Shown here piece by piece: positions 1 to 9,611 of a stretch of DNA of 64,000 nt (positions are counted from its first letter, which is position 1; each line of letters begins with the position of its first letter). The position numbers and the translations under genes are program-made. The stretch is from JAWSVE01 sp033852115 (GTDB lineage Bacteria > Pseudomonadota > Gammaproteobacteria > Pseudomonadales > Cellvibrionaceae), in assembly GCA_033852115.1 (NCBI GenBank), contig JAWSVE010000002.1, positions 620,001-684,000 of the forward strand. The letters run 5' to 3'. The notes below the pieces were generated by a model. That model was given only the letters and a program-made list of their open reading frames with translations. It was not told the DNA's origin and did no database searches.

Positions 1-379
1 TATCAAGTTGGCGTTTGAAACTAAACACGACATCCGCTGCGTTAAAATCGCGGGTTGGAGTGAAATAGTCAGTGCTATGAAATTTAACCCCTTGTCGTAA
101 ATGAAATGTGTAGGTCAGTCCATCGTTAGAAATTTCCCACGATTCTGCGAGCCCAGGTTTAATATTTGTTGTGCCGATATCAAACTCAACTAAACGGTTG
201 TAAACATTTTTGGATGAGGCGTCGAATGTTGTCCCCGCTGTGAATAAAGCCGCATTGAAACCTTCAGGGCTTCCCTCCGAACAATAAACTAGCGTCTTTT
301 CGATTTTTTCTGTGCCGCCGCAACCGGATATTGCGGCAACGCCGAGCATTGATAAACCAAAAAACAAGTGTTTATTCAT
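1..379 (-). CDS. dipeptide/oligopeptide ABC transporter substrate-binding lipoprotein (partial, N-terminal part)
   Basis: The gene starts at the ATG at 379 and runs off the left edge, leaving about 126 residues. It opens with a lipoprotein signal peptide: a hydrophobic stretch ending in a lipobox ISGC at residues 17-20. The mature start is typical of DppA-type family 5 solute-binding proteins, with TLVYCSEGSPEGFN followed by a GTTFDASS block, YNRLVEF, and PGLAESW. These proteins bind dipeptides or related solutes in the periplasm and hand them to an ABC permease, whose genes are not in the window. It lies 50 bp downstream of the CoA-transferase on the same strand. The exact ligand cannot be told; heme and haem precursors are also carried by this family. 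Confidence 0.85.
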   Translation of the reverse strand, partial: MNKHLFFGLSMLGVAAISGCGGTEKIEKTLVYCSEGSPEGFNAALFTAGTTFDASSKNVYNRLVEFDIGTTNIKPGLAESWEISNDGLTYTFHLRQGVKFHSTDYFTPTRDFNAADVVFSFKRQLD

Positions 380-429
380 TGAGGGTATCCTGTGTAGAGC
401 CTTATGAAATGTGAGTAGGTTATTCAACA

Positions 430-1614
430 TTAAATGACGCGCTTGTTTCTAAGCTCGGCAATCTCTGCTTCGCTGTAACCTAGTGATGTCATAATGTGAT
501 CGGTGTGTTCAGATAGTGTTGGGGCGCGATGTTTAATGGCGGTAGGGGTTTTGGATAGTTTGATGGGCGTGTTGGCGATTTTCGCTGCCTTCGGTGTGCC
601 GGGGTAATCTGTTGCCTCAAAAGCGCTGGTCGCTGCCGCGTGTTCGTCATCCAGCGCTTCTTGTAAATCATACACTGAACCAGCAGGTAGTTTTGCTTCT
701 TCAAACGCGGCAAGAACTTCAGCCGTTGTCCGCTCATGACACCAGTTTGCCAAGCGCTCACTGATTATTTCGCCATTATCGCCGCGAGAAATATCGTCTT
801 TAAAACGTGAGTCGGTGAGCCAGTGGTCCTCACCCATTAATTTTGCCCAACGTTCAAACATGGCGTTGCCAACAGTTTGCACCAAGACCCAGCCATCTTT
901 GGTTTGAAAGGTGTCACCAGGGCCACTGTTTTGGAGACGATTCATGGTGCCGTGTCGATTTAAATTTAATGCACTTTGCTCGGTTAAAAAATTGCCTGCG
1001 AAATTGAGTGCTGTACGGTACAGAGAAGCTTCCACAATTTGCCCTTGACCGGTTTTTTCTCTTTCCAATAATGCAGCCATAGTACCGTAGGCGCTGAGGC
1101 TTGCCGTACCGAAATCGACGTAATTGATTGCGGACTTCACCGGGTGATCCTGCGGGCCGGTTAAGTGCATGGCGCCAGACATGGCTTGCCCTAAACCGTC
1201 AAAGCCAAGTCGTGAAGAATAGGGGCCGCCTTCGCCAAAGGTGGAAATCCAGGTAAGGATAATGTCAGGTTTAATAGCAGTGAGACTGTCGTAGTCGATG
1301 CCCATCGCTTTAAGAGTTTGAGGCGGTAGATTGGCAATCACAACATCGGCGGTTTCCACCAAGCGACGGACAACTTCTTTGCCTTCTGGCTTAAGTGGGT
1401 TCAGGGTCATCCCTTTCTTGTTACGGCCCATTTGCAGATACGCAGCGCCAGAGCCGTCTTCGGCAACCGGGGAGGTAAATCGATCTTCACCCCCTTCGAT
1501 GCGTTCGATCCGGATGACTTCGGCACCCATGTCAGATAATAGTGCGGCGCAAAATGGGCCTGCGATGTAACGACCAAAATCTAAAACTCTTACGCCGTCT
1601 AAAACTTGTGCCAT
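430..1614 (-). CDS. class III CoA-transferase (CaiB/BaiF family)
   Basis: A 394-residue protein of normal length for formyl-CoA transferase-like enzymes, which move CoA between carboxylic acids in the cytoplasm. Family features visible are LDFGRYIAGPFCAALLSDMG near the N-terminus, IRIE, the RNKKGMTLNLK-like region, and a conserved Asp in NYVDFGTASL that fits the catalytic aspartate. An in-frame ATG exists 16 codons upstream at 1662, but ATG 1614 is preferred: it begins MAQVLDGVRVLD, as in homologues, and has a purine-rich GAGAGAAG just upstream. It sits between glycerol kinase and a peptide-binding protein on the same strand. The acid substrate cannot be read from the sequence. Confidence 0.85.
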   Translation of the reverse strand: MAQVLDGVRVLDFGRYIAGPFCAALLSDMGAEVIRIERIEGGEDRFTSPVAEDGSGAAYLQMGRNKKGMTLNPLKPEGKEVVRRLVETADVVIANLPPQTLKAMGIDYDSLTAIKPDIILTWISTFGEGGPYSSRLGFDGLGQAMSGAMHLTGPQDHPVKSAINYVDFGTASLSAYGTMAALLEREKTGQGQIVEASLYRTALNFAGNFLTEQSALNLNRHGTMNRLQNSGPGDTFQTKDGWVLVQTVGNAMFERWAKLMGEDHWLTDSRFKDDISRGDNGEIISERLANWCHERTTAEVLAAFEEAKLPAGSVYDLQEALDDEHAAATSAFEATDYPGTPKAAKIANTPIKLSKTPTAIKHRAPTLSEHTDHIMTSLGYSEAEIAELRNKRVI

Positions 1615-1706
1615 GTGTACTTCTCTCTCGATGGTTGTTCTTATCTCAATGACTGCGGGCATTGTATCAAATGTGTATGACGGGGCAGTCTATATTGTTG
1701 TCGGTG

Positions 1707-3188
1707 TTATCGTTCGCTACGCACACGCTCTACAGCATCAAGCCATTGATCGTAGTATTGATCGCGACGTGTTTTGTCCCATCTCGGTGCGAAGCGCTGG
1801 TCGCAAGCCCAGCGCTCTGCAATTTCATCAAGGCTGCTAAAAATACCGGCTTGCAAACCAGCAAGATACGCTGCCCCCAGTGCAGTGGTTTCAATAATGG
1901 TGGGGCGGTCGACTTCTGCGCCGAGAATATCGGCTAGGAACTGCAGTAGCCAATCGTTCGCAACCATACCGCCGTCGACGCGCAATGTGGTCGGTCGACA
2001 ACCATCAGCCTCCATCGCTTTTTGGAGGTCTTTGGTCTGGAAGCACACGGACTGCAAGCCAGCCGTTACAATTTCGTTAATCCCTGTATCGCGCGTTAGG
2101 CCAAATATGGCGCCGCGTGCATCGGGATCCCAATAGGGTGCTCCTAGCCCGGTAAATGCGGGTACTAAAAACACGCCATGGTCCTCAGCAGTTTTCTTGG
2201 CAAGGGCTTCTGTCTCACCGGCGTTGCTAATGAGCTTTAGACCGTCACGCAGCCATTGCACGGCGGCACCAGCAATAAAAATGCTACCTTCAAGTGCGTA
2301 GGTAACCTCACCATCTAAACGATACCCGACTGTTGAGAGCAGCTTATTTTGGGATTTAAGTGGCTGCCGACCGGTGTTCAATACTAAGAAACACCCTGTG
2401 CCGTAGGTGCTTTTGGCCATTCCCTCCTCAAAACAGGCTTGGCCGAAGAATGCGCCTTGCTGATCACCCACCATGCCCAAAATAGGAATTGCCCCCCCTA
2501 GCCATTGATCAGCGGTATGGCCAAATGCGTGAGCGTTGTCGCATACCTCAGGCAGCATCGATCTCGGAATATCAAAAAGCGCGAGGAGATCGTCGTCCCA
2601 CTCTTGGGTATGAATGTTAAAGAGCGCTGTGCGGCAAGCGTTGGTGGCGTCGGTTTTGTGCGACTGGCCATCGGTGAGTTTCCAGAGTAGGTAAGTATCT
2701 ACGGTGCCAAACAGTAATTGGCCTGCCTGGGCCTTTTCTCTCGCACCCTCGACATTCTCTAATATCCAATGGATCTTGCTGGCGGAAAAATAGGGGTCCA
2801 ACAGTAGGCCGGTTTTATCTGCTAGGGCCGTTTCGTGGCCCTGGGCTTTCAGCGACTGACAATATTGGCTGGTACGGCGGTCTTGCCAGACGATGGCGTT
2901 GTAGATGGCCTCGCCTGTGTTTTTGTCCCACACCAACGTCGTTTCTCGCTGGTTGGTAATGCCTATTGCGCTGATGTCAGCAGCGGAGAGACCTGAATTT
3001 TGTATAGCTTCACGGCTGGTATCGATGACTGATTGCCAGATGTCATCGGGGTTGTGTTCAACCCAGCCGTCGGCGGGAAAATGTTGAGGGAACTCCTGCT
3101 GTGCACTATGTGTGGACACTGACGCGCTATCAAAAATGATTGCCCGAGAACTCGTGGTGCCTTGATCGATTGCGAGAAGGTATGCCAT
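1707..3188 (-). CDS. glpK: glycerol kinase
   Basis: ATP-dependent phosphorylation of glycerol to glycerol 3-phosphate, in the cytoplasm. The 493-residue product has the FGGY-kinase signature: the phosphate-binding AIDQGTTSSRA at the N-terminus, TNQRET, NAIVWQDRRT with the glycerol-contacting region, and a second-domain LRVDGGMVANDWL motif. An upstream in-frame ATG (3239) would add 17 residues with no family resemblance, so the start is placed at 3188, giving MAYLLAIDQG. No glpF or glpD lies next to it. Downstream genes on the same strand are the CoA-transferase (92 bp gap) and the peptide-binding protein. Confidence 0.95.
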   Translation of the reverse strand: MAYLLAIDQGTTSSRAIIFDSASVSTHSAQQEFPQHFPADGWVEHNPDDIWQSVIDTSREAIQNSGLSAADISAIGITNQRETTLVWDKNTGEAIYNAIVWQDRRTSQYCQSLKAQGHETALADKTGLLLDPYFSASKIHWILENVEGAREKAQAGQLLFGTVDTYLLWKLTDGQSHKTDATNACRTALFNIHTQEWDDDLLALFDIPRSMLPEVCDNAHAFGHTADQWLGGAIPILGMVGDQQGAFFGQACFEEGMAKSTYGTGCFLVLNTGRQPLKSQNKLLSTVGYRLDGEVTYALEGSIFIAGAAVQWLRDGLKLISNAGETEALAKKTAEDHGVFLVPAFTGLGAPYWDPDARGAIFGLTRDTGINEIVTAGLQSVCFQTKDLQKAMEADGCRPTTLRVDGGMVANDWLLQFLADILGAEVDRPTIIETTALGAAYLAGLQAGIFSSLDEIAERWACDQRFAPRWDKTRRDQYYDQWLDAVERVRSER

Positions 3189-3369
3189 AGGGTGAACCTG
3201 CTTGTCATTGGCTGGATTGCCCAGCCACTCTGACCCCAAATCCTAATGAGATTGTGGGTGATTACAACCTCTATTGCGAAGTGACTCATTGTTCTCACGT
3301 GATTGTGCGTTCGTGGGTCGAATCTCGTGTCTATACTGAAAAAAGGGTCAATAGAATAGGGAGAGATGA

Positions 3370-5100
3370 TTGTCTAAGTCGTTTTTCTGGGTGAGCACCT
3401 TATTGAATCGTGGCGTTGTCACCGCCTGTCTCCTGCTGGGGTGGGGAGTGGCGGTGTTATCGTTATTTCTGGCTGGTTGGCAGGGAGCCTTACTTTGTGG
3501 GCTGGTTTGTCTGTTGTTCACCGTTTATCTGATCGTTGTCAGTGTCAACGTTGGCAGCACTCACCACTTAGCTCAATTGCACAAGGCATTGGGCGCGGCA
3601 AATAGTGAACCTGCCGATATTTCAATGGACCTTCCTCGTGGCGCTAATGGTATGTCGGGCGCTTTGATTGATGATTATCGAGGCTTCATTCGTGTTCTGA
3701 AAGAAACATTAGAGAAGCAGCAACACGTGAATATGCAAATTGCATACATTGGCGCTGACGCGCGCAAATTGGCGACGCAAGCCCGCCAAGACACACAGCA
3801 ACAGGAGCAGGTGTCCGAGCAAATATTCCATTCAAATGAGCGCGTGACTAAAGCCATCGATGGATTAAGTGAGCGGGCAAGCTCAGTGACTGAGTTAAAC
3901 ACTCGTCATCTAGAATCCGCACGAAACTCTTTAACCGGGTTAAGTAGCGCGTTAGACAATATAAATGTTGCTGTTGATGCAATGGTGGGTTTTGAAGCAA
4001 CCGTTGGTGAATTGACCTCCAGCTCGGAGAGTATTCGAGAGTTATTAACAACCGTGCAAAGTTTTGCTGCTCAAACTAATTTGCTGGCATTAAATGCGGC
4101 TATTGAAGCTGCACGTGCCGGTGAACAAGGTAGAGGCTTTGCGGTGGTCGCCGATGAAGTGAGAACCTTGGCGGGGAAAGTGGATGCTGCGACTTCGCAA
4201 ATTGATCAGCTATTAGAGGCGATGGCGAGTGCGGTGCAAAGTGCTTCGGACGGTAGTGCGTTGGCGATTTCTAATACGCAGCAAGCTCAGGGCTCAGTGG
4301 ATGAGGCCACGTCTCAATTTAAATCTATGGTATCTGAATTTACATCGGCGCATGCTGACTTGGTTCATGTCAGCAACGCCGCTGAAGAATTGTCACAAAT
4401 TAATGAGGAGTCGCGAGAACATAGCGCCACGATTCGGGATCTAGGTAAGCGTATCCATGATGAGTTGGAAACGTCGTTTGGTCACGCCAATGCCATGAGT
4501 GAGTTTTCCAATAGTGCGGTGCGAGATTACGTGCGGATCAAAATTGGTGCTGGCGTAATTGAGCCTGTAGTCACTTTGCTAGCTGATCGAAAACGCTACT
4601 TAGAGTCTTTGCTTGAAGACCTGGCGAGCGAAGGTGTAGACGTTTTTGACCGGAATTATCAACCCGTGCCCGAGTCGGTTAATCCCAAGCAGTATACAAC
4701 AGCATGGGACAGTGTATTGCGAGATAGATTGCAAGCCACCATGGATGATTGGACTGATAGCACTAAGCATCCCGGTTTCCTTTATTGCTTACCAGTTGAT
4801 GACGAAGGTTATGTGTCTGTTAATCGTAGCGCGTTATCCAAGCCACCGACTGGCAATCCAGAGGTCGACGTACAGCAAAGTCGTTACCGATATATTGCTT
4901 TGGATGCAAAGCGGGTGGAGTCAAACCGCGCTATAAAAGACATAAGTTTAACGACGTTTACCGTACTGAATGGTGACATTGCTTTCTCTGTATCATCTCC
5001 TTTGATAGTCAATGGCAAGCGCTGGGGAACCGTGAGCATTGGTGTAACACCCCAAGCGTTTGGTGTAAACATTAATGATGTTATGAATATGGCAGGCTGA
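3370..5100 (+). CDS. methyl-accepting chemotaxis-type receptor with C-terminal sensor domain (copy 1)
   Basis: A 576-residue receptor. Two membrane helices lie close together (about 14-34 and 37-57), leaving almost no periplasmic domain. A long coiled-coil signalling region follows, whose hairpin tip (about 231-268) carries the near-universal NLLALNAAIEAARAGE and FAVVADEVRTLA blocks that contact CheA/CheW. Residues about 400-570 form an extra C-terminal domain with YVSVNRSALSKPPTG and NGKRWGTVSIG, resembling cytoplasmic PAS/Cache-like sensor modules. The start is a TTG preceded by AGGGAG six bases upstream; no in-frame ATG fits better. The neighbouring paralogue has the same length and layout. 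No che genes are present, so the pathway served is unknown. Confidence 0.85.
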   Translation: MSKSFFWVSTLLNRGVVTACLLLGWGVAVLSLFLAGWQGALLCGLVCLLFTVYLIVVSVNVGSTHHLAQLHKALGAANSEPADISMDLPRGANGMSGALIDDYRGFIRVLKETLEKQQHVNMQIAYIGADARKLATQARQDTQQQEQVSEQIFHSNERVTKAIDGLSERASSVTELNTRHLESARNSLTGLSSALDNINVAVDAMVGFEATVGELTSSSESIRELLTTVQSFAAQTNLLALNAAIEAARAGEQGRGFAVVADEVRTLAGKVDAATSQIDQLLEAMASAVQSASDGSALAISNTQQAQGSVDEATSQFKSMVSEFTSAHADLVHVSNAAEELSQINEESREHSATIRDLGKRIHDELETSFGHANAMSEFSNSAVRDYVRIKIGAGVIEPVVTLLADRKRYLESLLEDLASEGVDVFDRNYQPVPESVNPKQYTTAWDSVLRDRLQATMDDWTDSTKHPGFLYCLPVDDEGYVSVNRSALSKPPTGNPEVDVQQSRYRYIALDAKRVESNRAIKDISLTTFTVLNGDIAFSVSSPLIVNGKRWGTVSIGVTPQAFGVNINDVMNMAG

Positions 5101-5141
5101 TTTTTTCGGTCAAAAAATAAAATGAATGGACGGGAAATACA

Positions 5142-6872
5142 TTGAGTCAACGTGCTAATAATTGGTCAGAAGTATTGATTAAAGGTGGTGCCATGGTCGG
5201 CATTTTGGTCTGCCAACTTGGCTTGACCTTAGGTTTTGCTTGGGTAGCAGAAGGGTGGGTTCAGTATCTCGCATTAGCGATGGGGGTGACGTCTTTTGCC
5301 TTGGCGATTTGGATACGGAGATTTGTTGGCAGTGGTGCTGCAATTTCGAATTTATTGGAGGTGATGCGAGCTGCAAATGCTGATGTAGGAGATCTATCTA
5401 ACAATGTTGAAGTGAATACGGGTGGGCTCACGGGAGAGGTGGCGACGGAATTTAATAAATTTATTGAGCGTGTTCGTAAAATTGTTGAACAAGACCAAAT
5501 GAATAACCTAAGAATCGGTTTGGCTGCCGTGGAATCTCGAAAGCTGGCTATTGCGGCTAAAAATCATGCAAGCAAACAAGAGTCAGTATCGGATCTCAAT
5601 TTTCAATCAAGTCAGCAGACTGCTAGTGCTATAGATGAATTGGCGGAGCGTAGTGCATTAATTGCTCGAGTTAATTCGAAAAATATCGAACTGGCAAAAG
5701 AGTCACTCCAGGATATGGGGAATGTTCAAAATTTGGTTGGTTCGGTATCGCAATTAATGCAGCAATTTTCCGACACGGTCGAGCGGCTAGAATCTACCTC
5801 CGATAGTATTCGCGAAATTTTAGATACCGTTCAAGCGTTTGCGGGGCAAACAAATATGCTGGCTTTGAATGCAGCCATTGAAGCTGCACGCGCGGGTGAG
5901 CATGGCCGTGGTTTTGCCGTGGTCGCTGATGAGGTTAGATCTTTAGCTGGGAAGGTAAGAGGAGCCGCAGATCAAATTGATGAATTGGTTGGCGAAATGG
6001 GGGGCGCTGTCAGTCAAACCGCCGTAGGTACTACCAATATGATTGAGAGCACCGAGCTGGCGCAACAGACAATCTCTGAATCGACACAAAAATTTTCGGA
6101 AATGATGGGGGATTTTGAACGAACGCACAGTGACTTGTTAATGATAAGTACAGCGGTTGAACAAATGTCTGCGTCTAATCAAGAGTCTCATGAGCGTAGC
6201 ACCGAGATTTTAGAGCTTGGTGAAAAAATTCATCGTGATATGGAAACTATTTTTGATCATGCCGACGTGATGCGACTGACAACGAATGTTGCGCTACGAA
6301 GCCTGGTCGCCGTTCGAATTGGTCAAGGAGCGATTGAGCATAATATGGATGTGCTCATTGAGCGTAAGCGCATTTTTGAAGCAACTTTGGCTGATCTAGA
6401 AAAAAGCGGCGTCGATATCTGGGATAAAAATTATAGAGAACATGCTAACAATGGTTGGCCGAAGTATGATGTGTCGTGGTGTCAGCCGTTAATGCGCGCG
6501 ACGCAACACATTATTGATGACTGGGAAAACAAAGATAATATTCTCTACTGCTTACCGGTCACAACGGATGGGTACGTATCCGTGAATAGATCGTCGATTT
6601 CGAAAGAGCCGACTGGCGATCCTAAAGTGGATAGGTTGCAAAGTCGCCACATGTATTTCGCTATCACAGACAAGAATGATCTCGCGGTTATTGGCAAGAT
6701 CAACAACTTTAGTATGTCGACGTTCTTGCTCCCCGATGGCACGACAGTGTTCTCGGTATACACTGCGTTATACGTCAATGGAAAACGCTGGGGCACGCTA
6801 AATTCTGGACTGCTGCCTAGTGCGTTTGGTCTCGACAGCAGTGGCTCAGTAGAAGACCGAGTCCGCGTCTAA
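5142..6872 (+). CDS. methyl-accepting chemotaxis-type receptor with C-terminal sensor domain (copy 2)
   Basis: A paralogue of the gene 41 bp upstream, with the same 576-residue length and the same order: two adjacent membrane helices, coiled coil, a hairpin with NMLALNAAIEAARAGE and FAVVADEVRSLAGK, and a C-terminal domain with YVSVNRSSISKEPTGDP and NGKRWGTLNSG. It also begins at TTG; the first 25 residues align with copy 1, supporting that start although the upstream ACGGGA is a weak ribosome site. The tandem probably arose by duplication, and divergence in the C-terminal domain may separate ligand preferences. Its TAA stop overlaps the feoB stop on the other strand by three bases. Confidence 0.85.
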   Translation: MSQRANNWSEVLIKGGAMVGILVCQLGLTLGFAWVAEGWVQYLALAMGVTSFALAIWIRRFVGSGAAISNLLEVMRAANADVGDLSNNVEVNTGGLTGEVATEFNKFIERVRKIVEQDQMNNLRIGLAAVESRKLAIAAKNHASKQESVSDLNFQSSQQTASAIDELAERSALIARVNSKNIELAKESLQDMGNVQNLVGSVSQLMQQFSDTVERLESTSDSIREILDTVQAFAGQTNMLALNAAIEAARAGEHGRGFAVVADEVRSLAGKVRGAADQIDELVGEMGGAVSQTAVGTTNMIESTELAQQTISESTQKFSEMMGDFERTHSDLLMISTAVEQMSASNQESHERSTEILELGEKIHRDMETIFDHADVMRLTTNVALRSLVAVRIGQGAIEHNMDVLIERKRIFEATLADLEKSGVDIWDKNYREHANNGWPKYDVSWCQPLMRATQHIIDDWENKDNILYCLPVTTDGYVSVNRSSISKEPTGDPKVDRLQSRHMYFAITDKNDLAVIGKINNFSMSTFLLPDGTTVFSVYTALYVNGKRWGTLNSGLLPSAFGLDSSGSVEDRVRV

Positions 6873-8989
6873 CCGATTTGCACGACGTTGATGAGGTGAG
6901 GTGATACGGCTTTTTTGCCGAATCGTTTTAGTGAAAATATACCCGCCGCCATCGCTATGGTGGATGCAATAATCCAGATCGAAGAAAAGAGCGGGGTGGT
7001 GTTTAGTGAACCTGCTTGATAAATCAATGCGGCGATATAATAAGCGAGGCCCGTACTCCAGCTAAACACGATTAATGCATAGCGCCACCCGGCCTCTTTC
7101 ACTACCGCCCCCAGCACCGCGACACAGGGTGCATACAACAAAATAAACACGAGATAAGAGAATGCGGCAAAGGCAGTGCCGAATAAAGCGGCCATATTGG
7201 TCAATGTCGCCGTTTTTACACCTTGGCTTTCTGCAACGCTTGCTGCATCTTCGCTGCCTACACCGCCTATTCCTAGCGGGTCAATTAACGCACCGCTCAA
7301 ATCTTTGGCCGCTGTACCAATGGATGTAATTGCTTCACTAAATGCGCCGACAATATCGGGTGCTTCCGCTGTGCCCGCGTCATTGTTTACTGGTTCGCTA
7401 TAGAGTGCATCCAGGGTGCCGACGATAGCTTCTTTTGCGAACATGCCGGTGAACAAGCCAACCGTCGCAGGCCAATTATCTTCACTTATTCCCAACGGCG
7501 AAAACGCTGGCGTAATGGTGCGACCAATCGCTGCCAATACAGAGTCTTGAGAATCTTCATGGCCGAAGGTGCCGTCGGTACTAATTGAGTTCAGCATGCT
7601 CAGTACCACAACTACAGCAACAATGTTTTTACCGGCCCGTAAGGCAAAGCCGCGCAGCCTAAACCAAGTCGTGATAAAAATGTTACGCATGACGGGCATA
7701 TGATAGGCCGGCATTTCCTGAACTGATCGCGTCACTTCTCCGGGAAATAATTGGCGGCGGAATATCCAGCCTGTGCCTACGGCGAGTGCAATCCCCAACA
7801 GGTACAAAAGGAAAACAATATTTTGTCCGTTAGTAGGGAAGAACGCCGCCGCAAATAACGTGTACACGGTTAATCGTGCACCGCAGGACATAAATGGAGC
7901 CATCGCGATAGTCATTAACCGGTCGCTATCGCGGCTTAAACTACGCGAAGCCATCACGGCGGGAACGTTGCAACCAAAGCCAACAATCAAAGGTACAAAA
8001 GCGTTCCCGGGTAGCCCAATCCGGGCCATTAGGCGATCGACAACGAATGCCGCGCGAGACATGTAGCCTGAATCTTCTAGGGCGGATAGGCAAAGGTACA
8101 AAAATCCGATAACGGGAATAAACGTTGCGACTAGAGTGACGCCACCGCCAAGACCATCTGCAAGCAATGTGGTTAGCCAGGCAGGCGAGTGTATTAAATC
8201 AAGCAAGTAGCGTGTGCCATCGATAAATAGACTGGCAAATACAATATCGAAAAAGTCGATAAACACTGCGCCAACGTTCACTGCGAAGGTAAACATTAGG
8301 TACATCATTAATAGGAAAACGGGGATCCCTAAATAGCGATTGAGTACCCAGGTATCAATTTTTTCGGTAAAAGGCTGGCGGTGTGATTCAACGGTAACAA
8401 CGCCATCCAGCATGCGCTGCACTTTCATATAACGCGCGGGTAAGTCACCGGGTGTGACAGGGTCTGGGGTTTCTGGCGGTGAGAGGAGATCCACACCAAG
8501 GTGTTCAGAAATACTCTCAAGCAACCCATTAACACCTTGCTTACGCGAAGCCACGATGGGGATCACAGGAACCTGTAAGCGCCCAGCTAGTTCGTCAGCA
8601 TTGATGTGTAAGCCTTGCTGCTCAGCCACATCGAGCATATTCAAAGCGACAATAACGGGTAGCTGCTTCTCCAACAGTTGCTGCGTCAGAATGAGATTTC
8701 TTTCGAGGTTGCTAGCGTCGAGGATGTTGATGATTAAGGAATAATCACCCTGGTCGAGAGCATCTTGGGCGATTCGTTCGTCAATACCGACATGCGTCTG
8801 TTCGAGGTTATAAATGCCTGGGAGATCGACGATTTCAACGGATTGGCCGTCAATGGTTAGGGTGCCGGTTTTTTTCTCAACGGTAACACCTGGCCAGTTC
8901 CCGACTTTTTGATGGGCACTTGTGAGAACATTGAAGAGTGTCGTCTTCCCGCAATTGGGGTTGCCGATCAGCGCAATGCTGCTGGACAT
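6869..8989 (-). CDS. feoB: ferrous iron transport protein B
   Basis: Inner-membrane Fe(II) uptake protein with an N-terminal G-protein domain. Visible motifs are G1 GNPNCGKT (9-16), G3 DLPG (55-58) and G4 NMLD (117-120). The membrane part has the two Gate regions, including EDSGYMSRAAF and FGCNVPAVMASR. At 706 residues it is somewhat shorter than the E. coli protein. The ATG overlaps the feoA stop by one base (TAATG), so translation is coupled. No feoC follows, because the next gene converges from the other strand with overlapping stop codons. Confidence 0.96.
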   Translation of the reverse strand: MSSSIALIGNPNCGKTTLFNVLTSAHQKVGNWPGVTVEKKTGTLTIDGQSVEIVDLPGIYNLEQTHVGIDERIAQDALDQGDYSLIINILDASNLERNLILTQQLLEKQLPVIVALNMLDVAEQQGLHINADELAGRLQVPVIPIVASRKQGVNGLLESISEHLGVDLLSPPETPDPVTPGDLPARYMKVQRMLDGVVTVESHRQPFTEKIDTWVLNRYLGIPVFLLMMYLMFTFAVNVGAVFIDFFDIVFASLFIDGTRYLLDLIHSPAWLTTLLADGLGGGVTLVATFIPVIGFLYLCLSALEDSGYMSRAAFVVDRLMARIGLPGNAFVPLIVGFGCNVPAVMASRSLSRDSDRLMTIAMAPFMSCGARLTVYTLFAAAFFPTNGQNIVFLLYLLGIALAVGTGWIFRRQLFPGEVTRSVQEMPAYHMPVMRNIFITTWFRLRGFALRAGKNIVAVVVVLSMLNSISTDGTFGHEDSQDSVLAAIGRTITPAFSPLGISEDNWPATVGLFTGMFAKEAIVGTLDALYSEPVNNDAGTAEAPDIVGAFSEAITSIGTAAKDLSGALIDPLGIGGVGSEDAASVAESQGVKTATLTNMAALFGTAFAAFSYLVFILLYAPCVAVLGAVVKEAGWRYALIVFSWSTGLAYYIAALIYQAGSLNTTPLFSSIWIIASTIAMAAGIFSLKRFGKKAVSPHLINVVQIG

Positions 8990-9285
8990 TAAGCTACCCC
9001 GGTGACCAGCGTCTCGTGATGAGTGACCAATTCTTCGACGGCAATGCTTTGCGCGTCGTCTTTGCGGATGCTCAGTAGGGTTTGACCCACTTTAATTTGC
9101 ATGGGGTCGCCCATGGGCGCATAACGAAGGACATCGAGCGTTGCTCCAGGAAACAACCCTAGCGCAAACAGTCGACTTGAGATCTCTGGTGCACTCGCGA
9201 TATCAGTGACGCGCCAGCGACTGCCGGGGCGGGCCTGGTGGAGGGAGTGGGCCTGTACAGAGAAATCAGAAAGCGCCATGAACAT
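8989..9285 (-). CDS. feoA: ferrous iron transport protein A
   Basis: A small cytoplasmic SH3-like protein of up to 98 residues that supports FeoB. Family features are the LFALGLFPGATLDVLR block and MGDPMQIKVGQTLLSIRK. Two possible starts are ATG 9285 and ATG 9279 (two codons later); neither has a strong ribosome site. It is first in a two-gene operon with feoB, with a one-base overlap. A Fur-box-like sequence 30 bp upstream suggests iron repression. Confidence 0.92.
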   Translation of the reverse strand: MFMALSDFSVQAHSLHQARPGSRWRVTDIASAPEISSRLFALGLFPGATLDVLRYAPMGDPMQIKVGQTLLSIRKDDAQSIAVEELVTHHETLVTGVA

Positions 9286-9611
9286 CTACCGAAGATAGAA
9301 AGGTGAAAAGAGATGCGAATTGTTATCATTAACGATAGCAGACTTGTCCTGATAATAGAAGTGTCATATTCATCTGATAGGTAAAAAATTAGGATTTATT
9401 TGTCTGACATCAAATTGAGGTTGCGATGCCAGGGAGTGTTTGTTTTTCAGCCTATGCATAATTCCTTGGAAAACTATACTGAATCGATATAAGTACTAAA
9501 CCCCAACTGCGGTATTATGTCGCATCATTCCTCTTGGTGACGACCGCGTCACAATCCTGTTTATTTAGGTATTTGTAGTAGCTTCGTGAAAGCGGAGTTA
9601 AATGGTGAGTT
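9286..9611. other. intergenic region between feoA and a GGDEF gene
   Basis: 326 bases between divergent genes. It holds the Fur-like box near feoA. A short palindrome, GTGACG-ACCG-CGTCAC, at 9537-9552 sits about 60 bp before the GGDEF gene and could be an operator, though nothing identifies the regulator. I see no convincing small gene and no RNA. Confidence 0.4.
9315..9333 (-). promoter_or_regulatory. Fur-box-like operator upstream of feoAB
   Basis: Read on the minus strand, GTTAATGATAACAATTCGC matches the classical 19-base Fur consensus (GATAATGATAATCATTATC) at 14 positions by hand. It lies 30 bp in front of feoA, where a repressor would cover the promoter. The match and the location are seen; Fe-dependent repression is inferred from the known control of feo operons. 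Confidence 0.65.

Noticed and set aside
5100..5118. ATTTTTT...AAAAAAT palindrome between the two MCP genes as a terminator
   Set aside because: The stem is only A-T pairs and would be too weak to end transcription.
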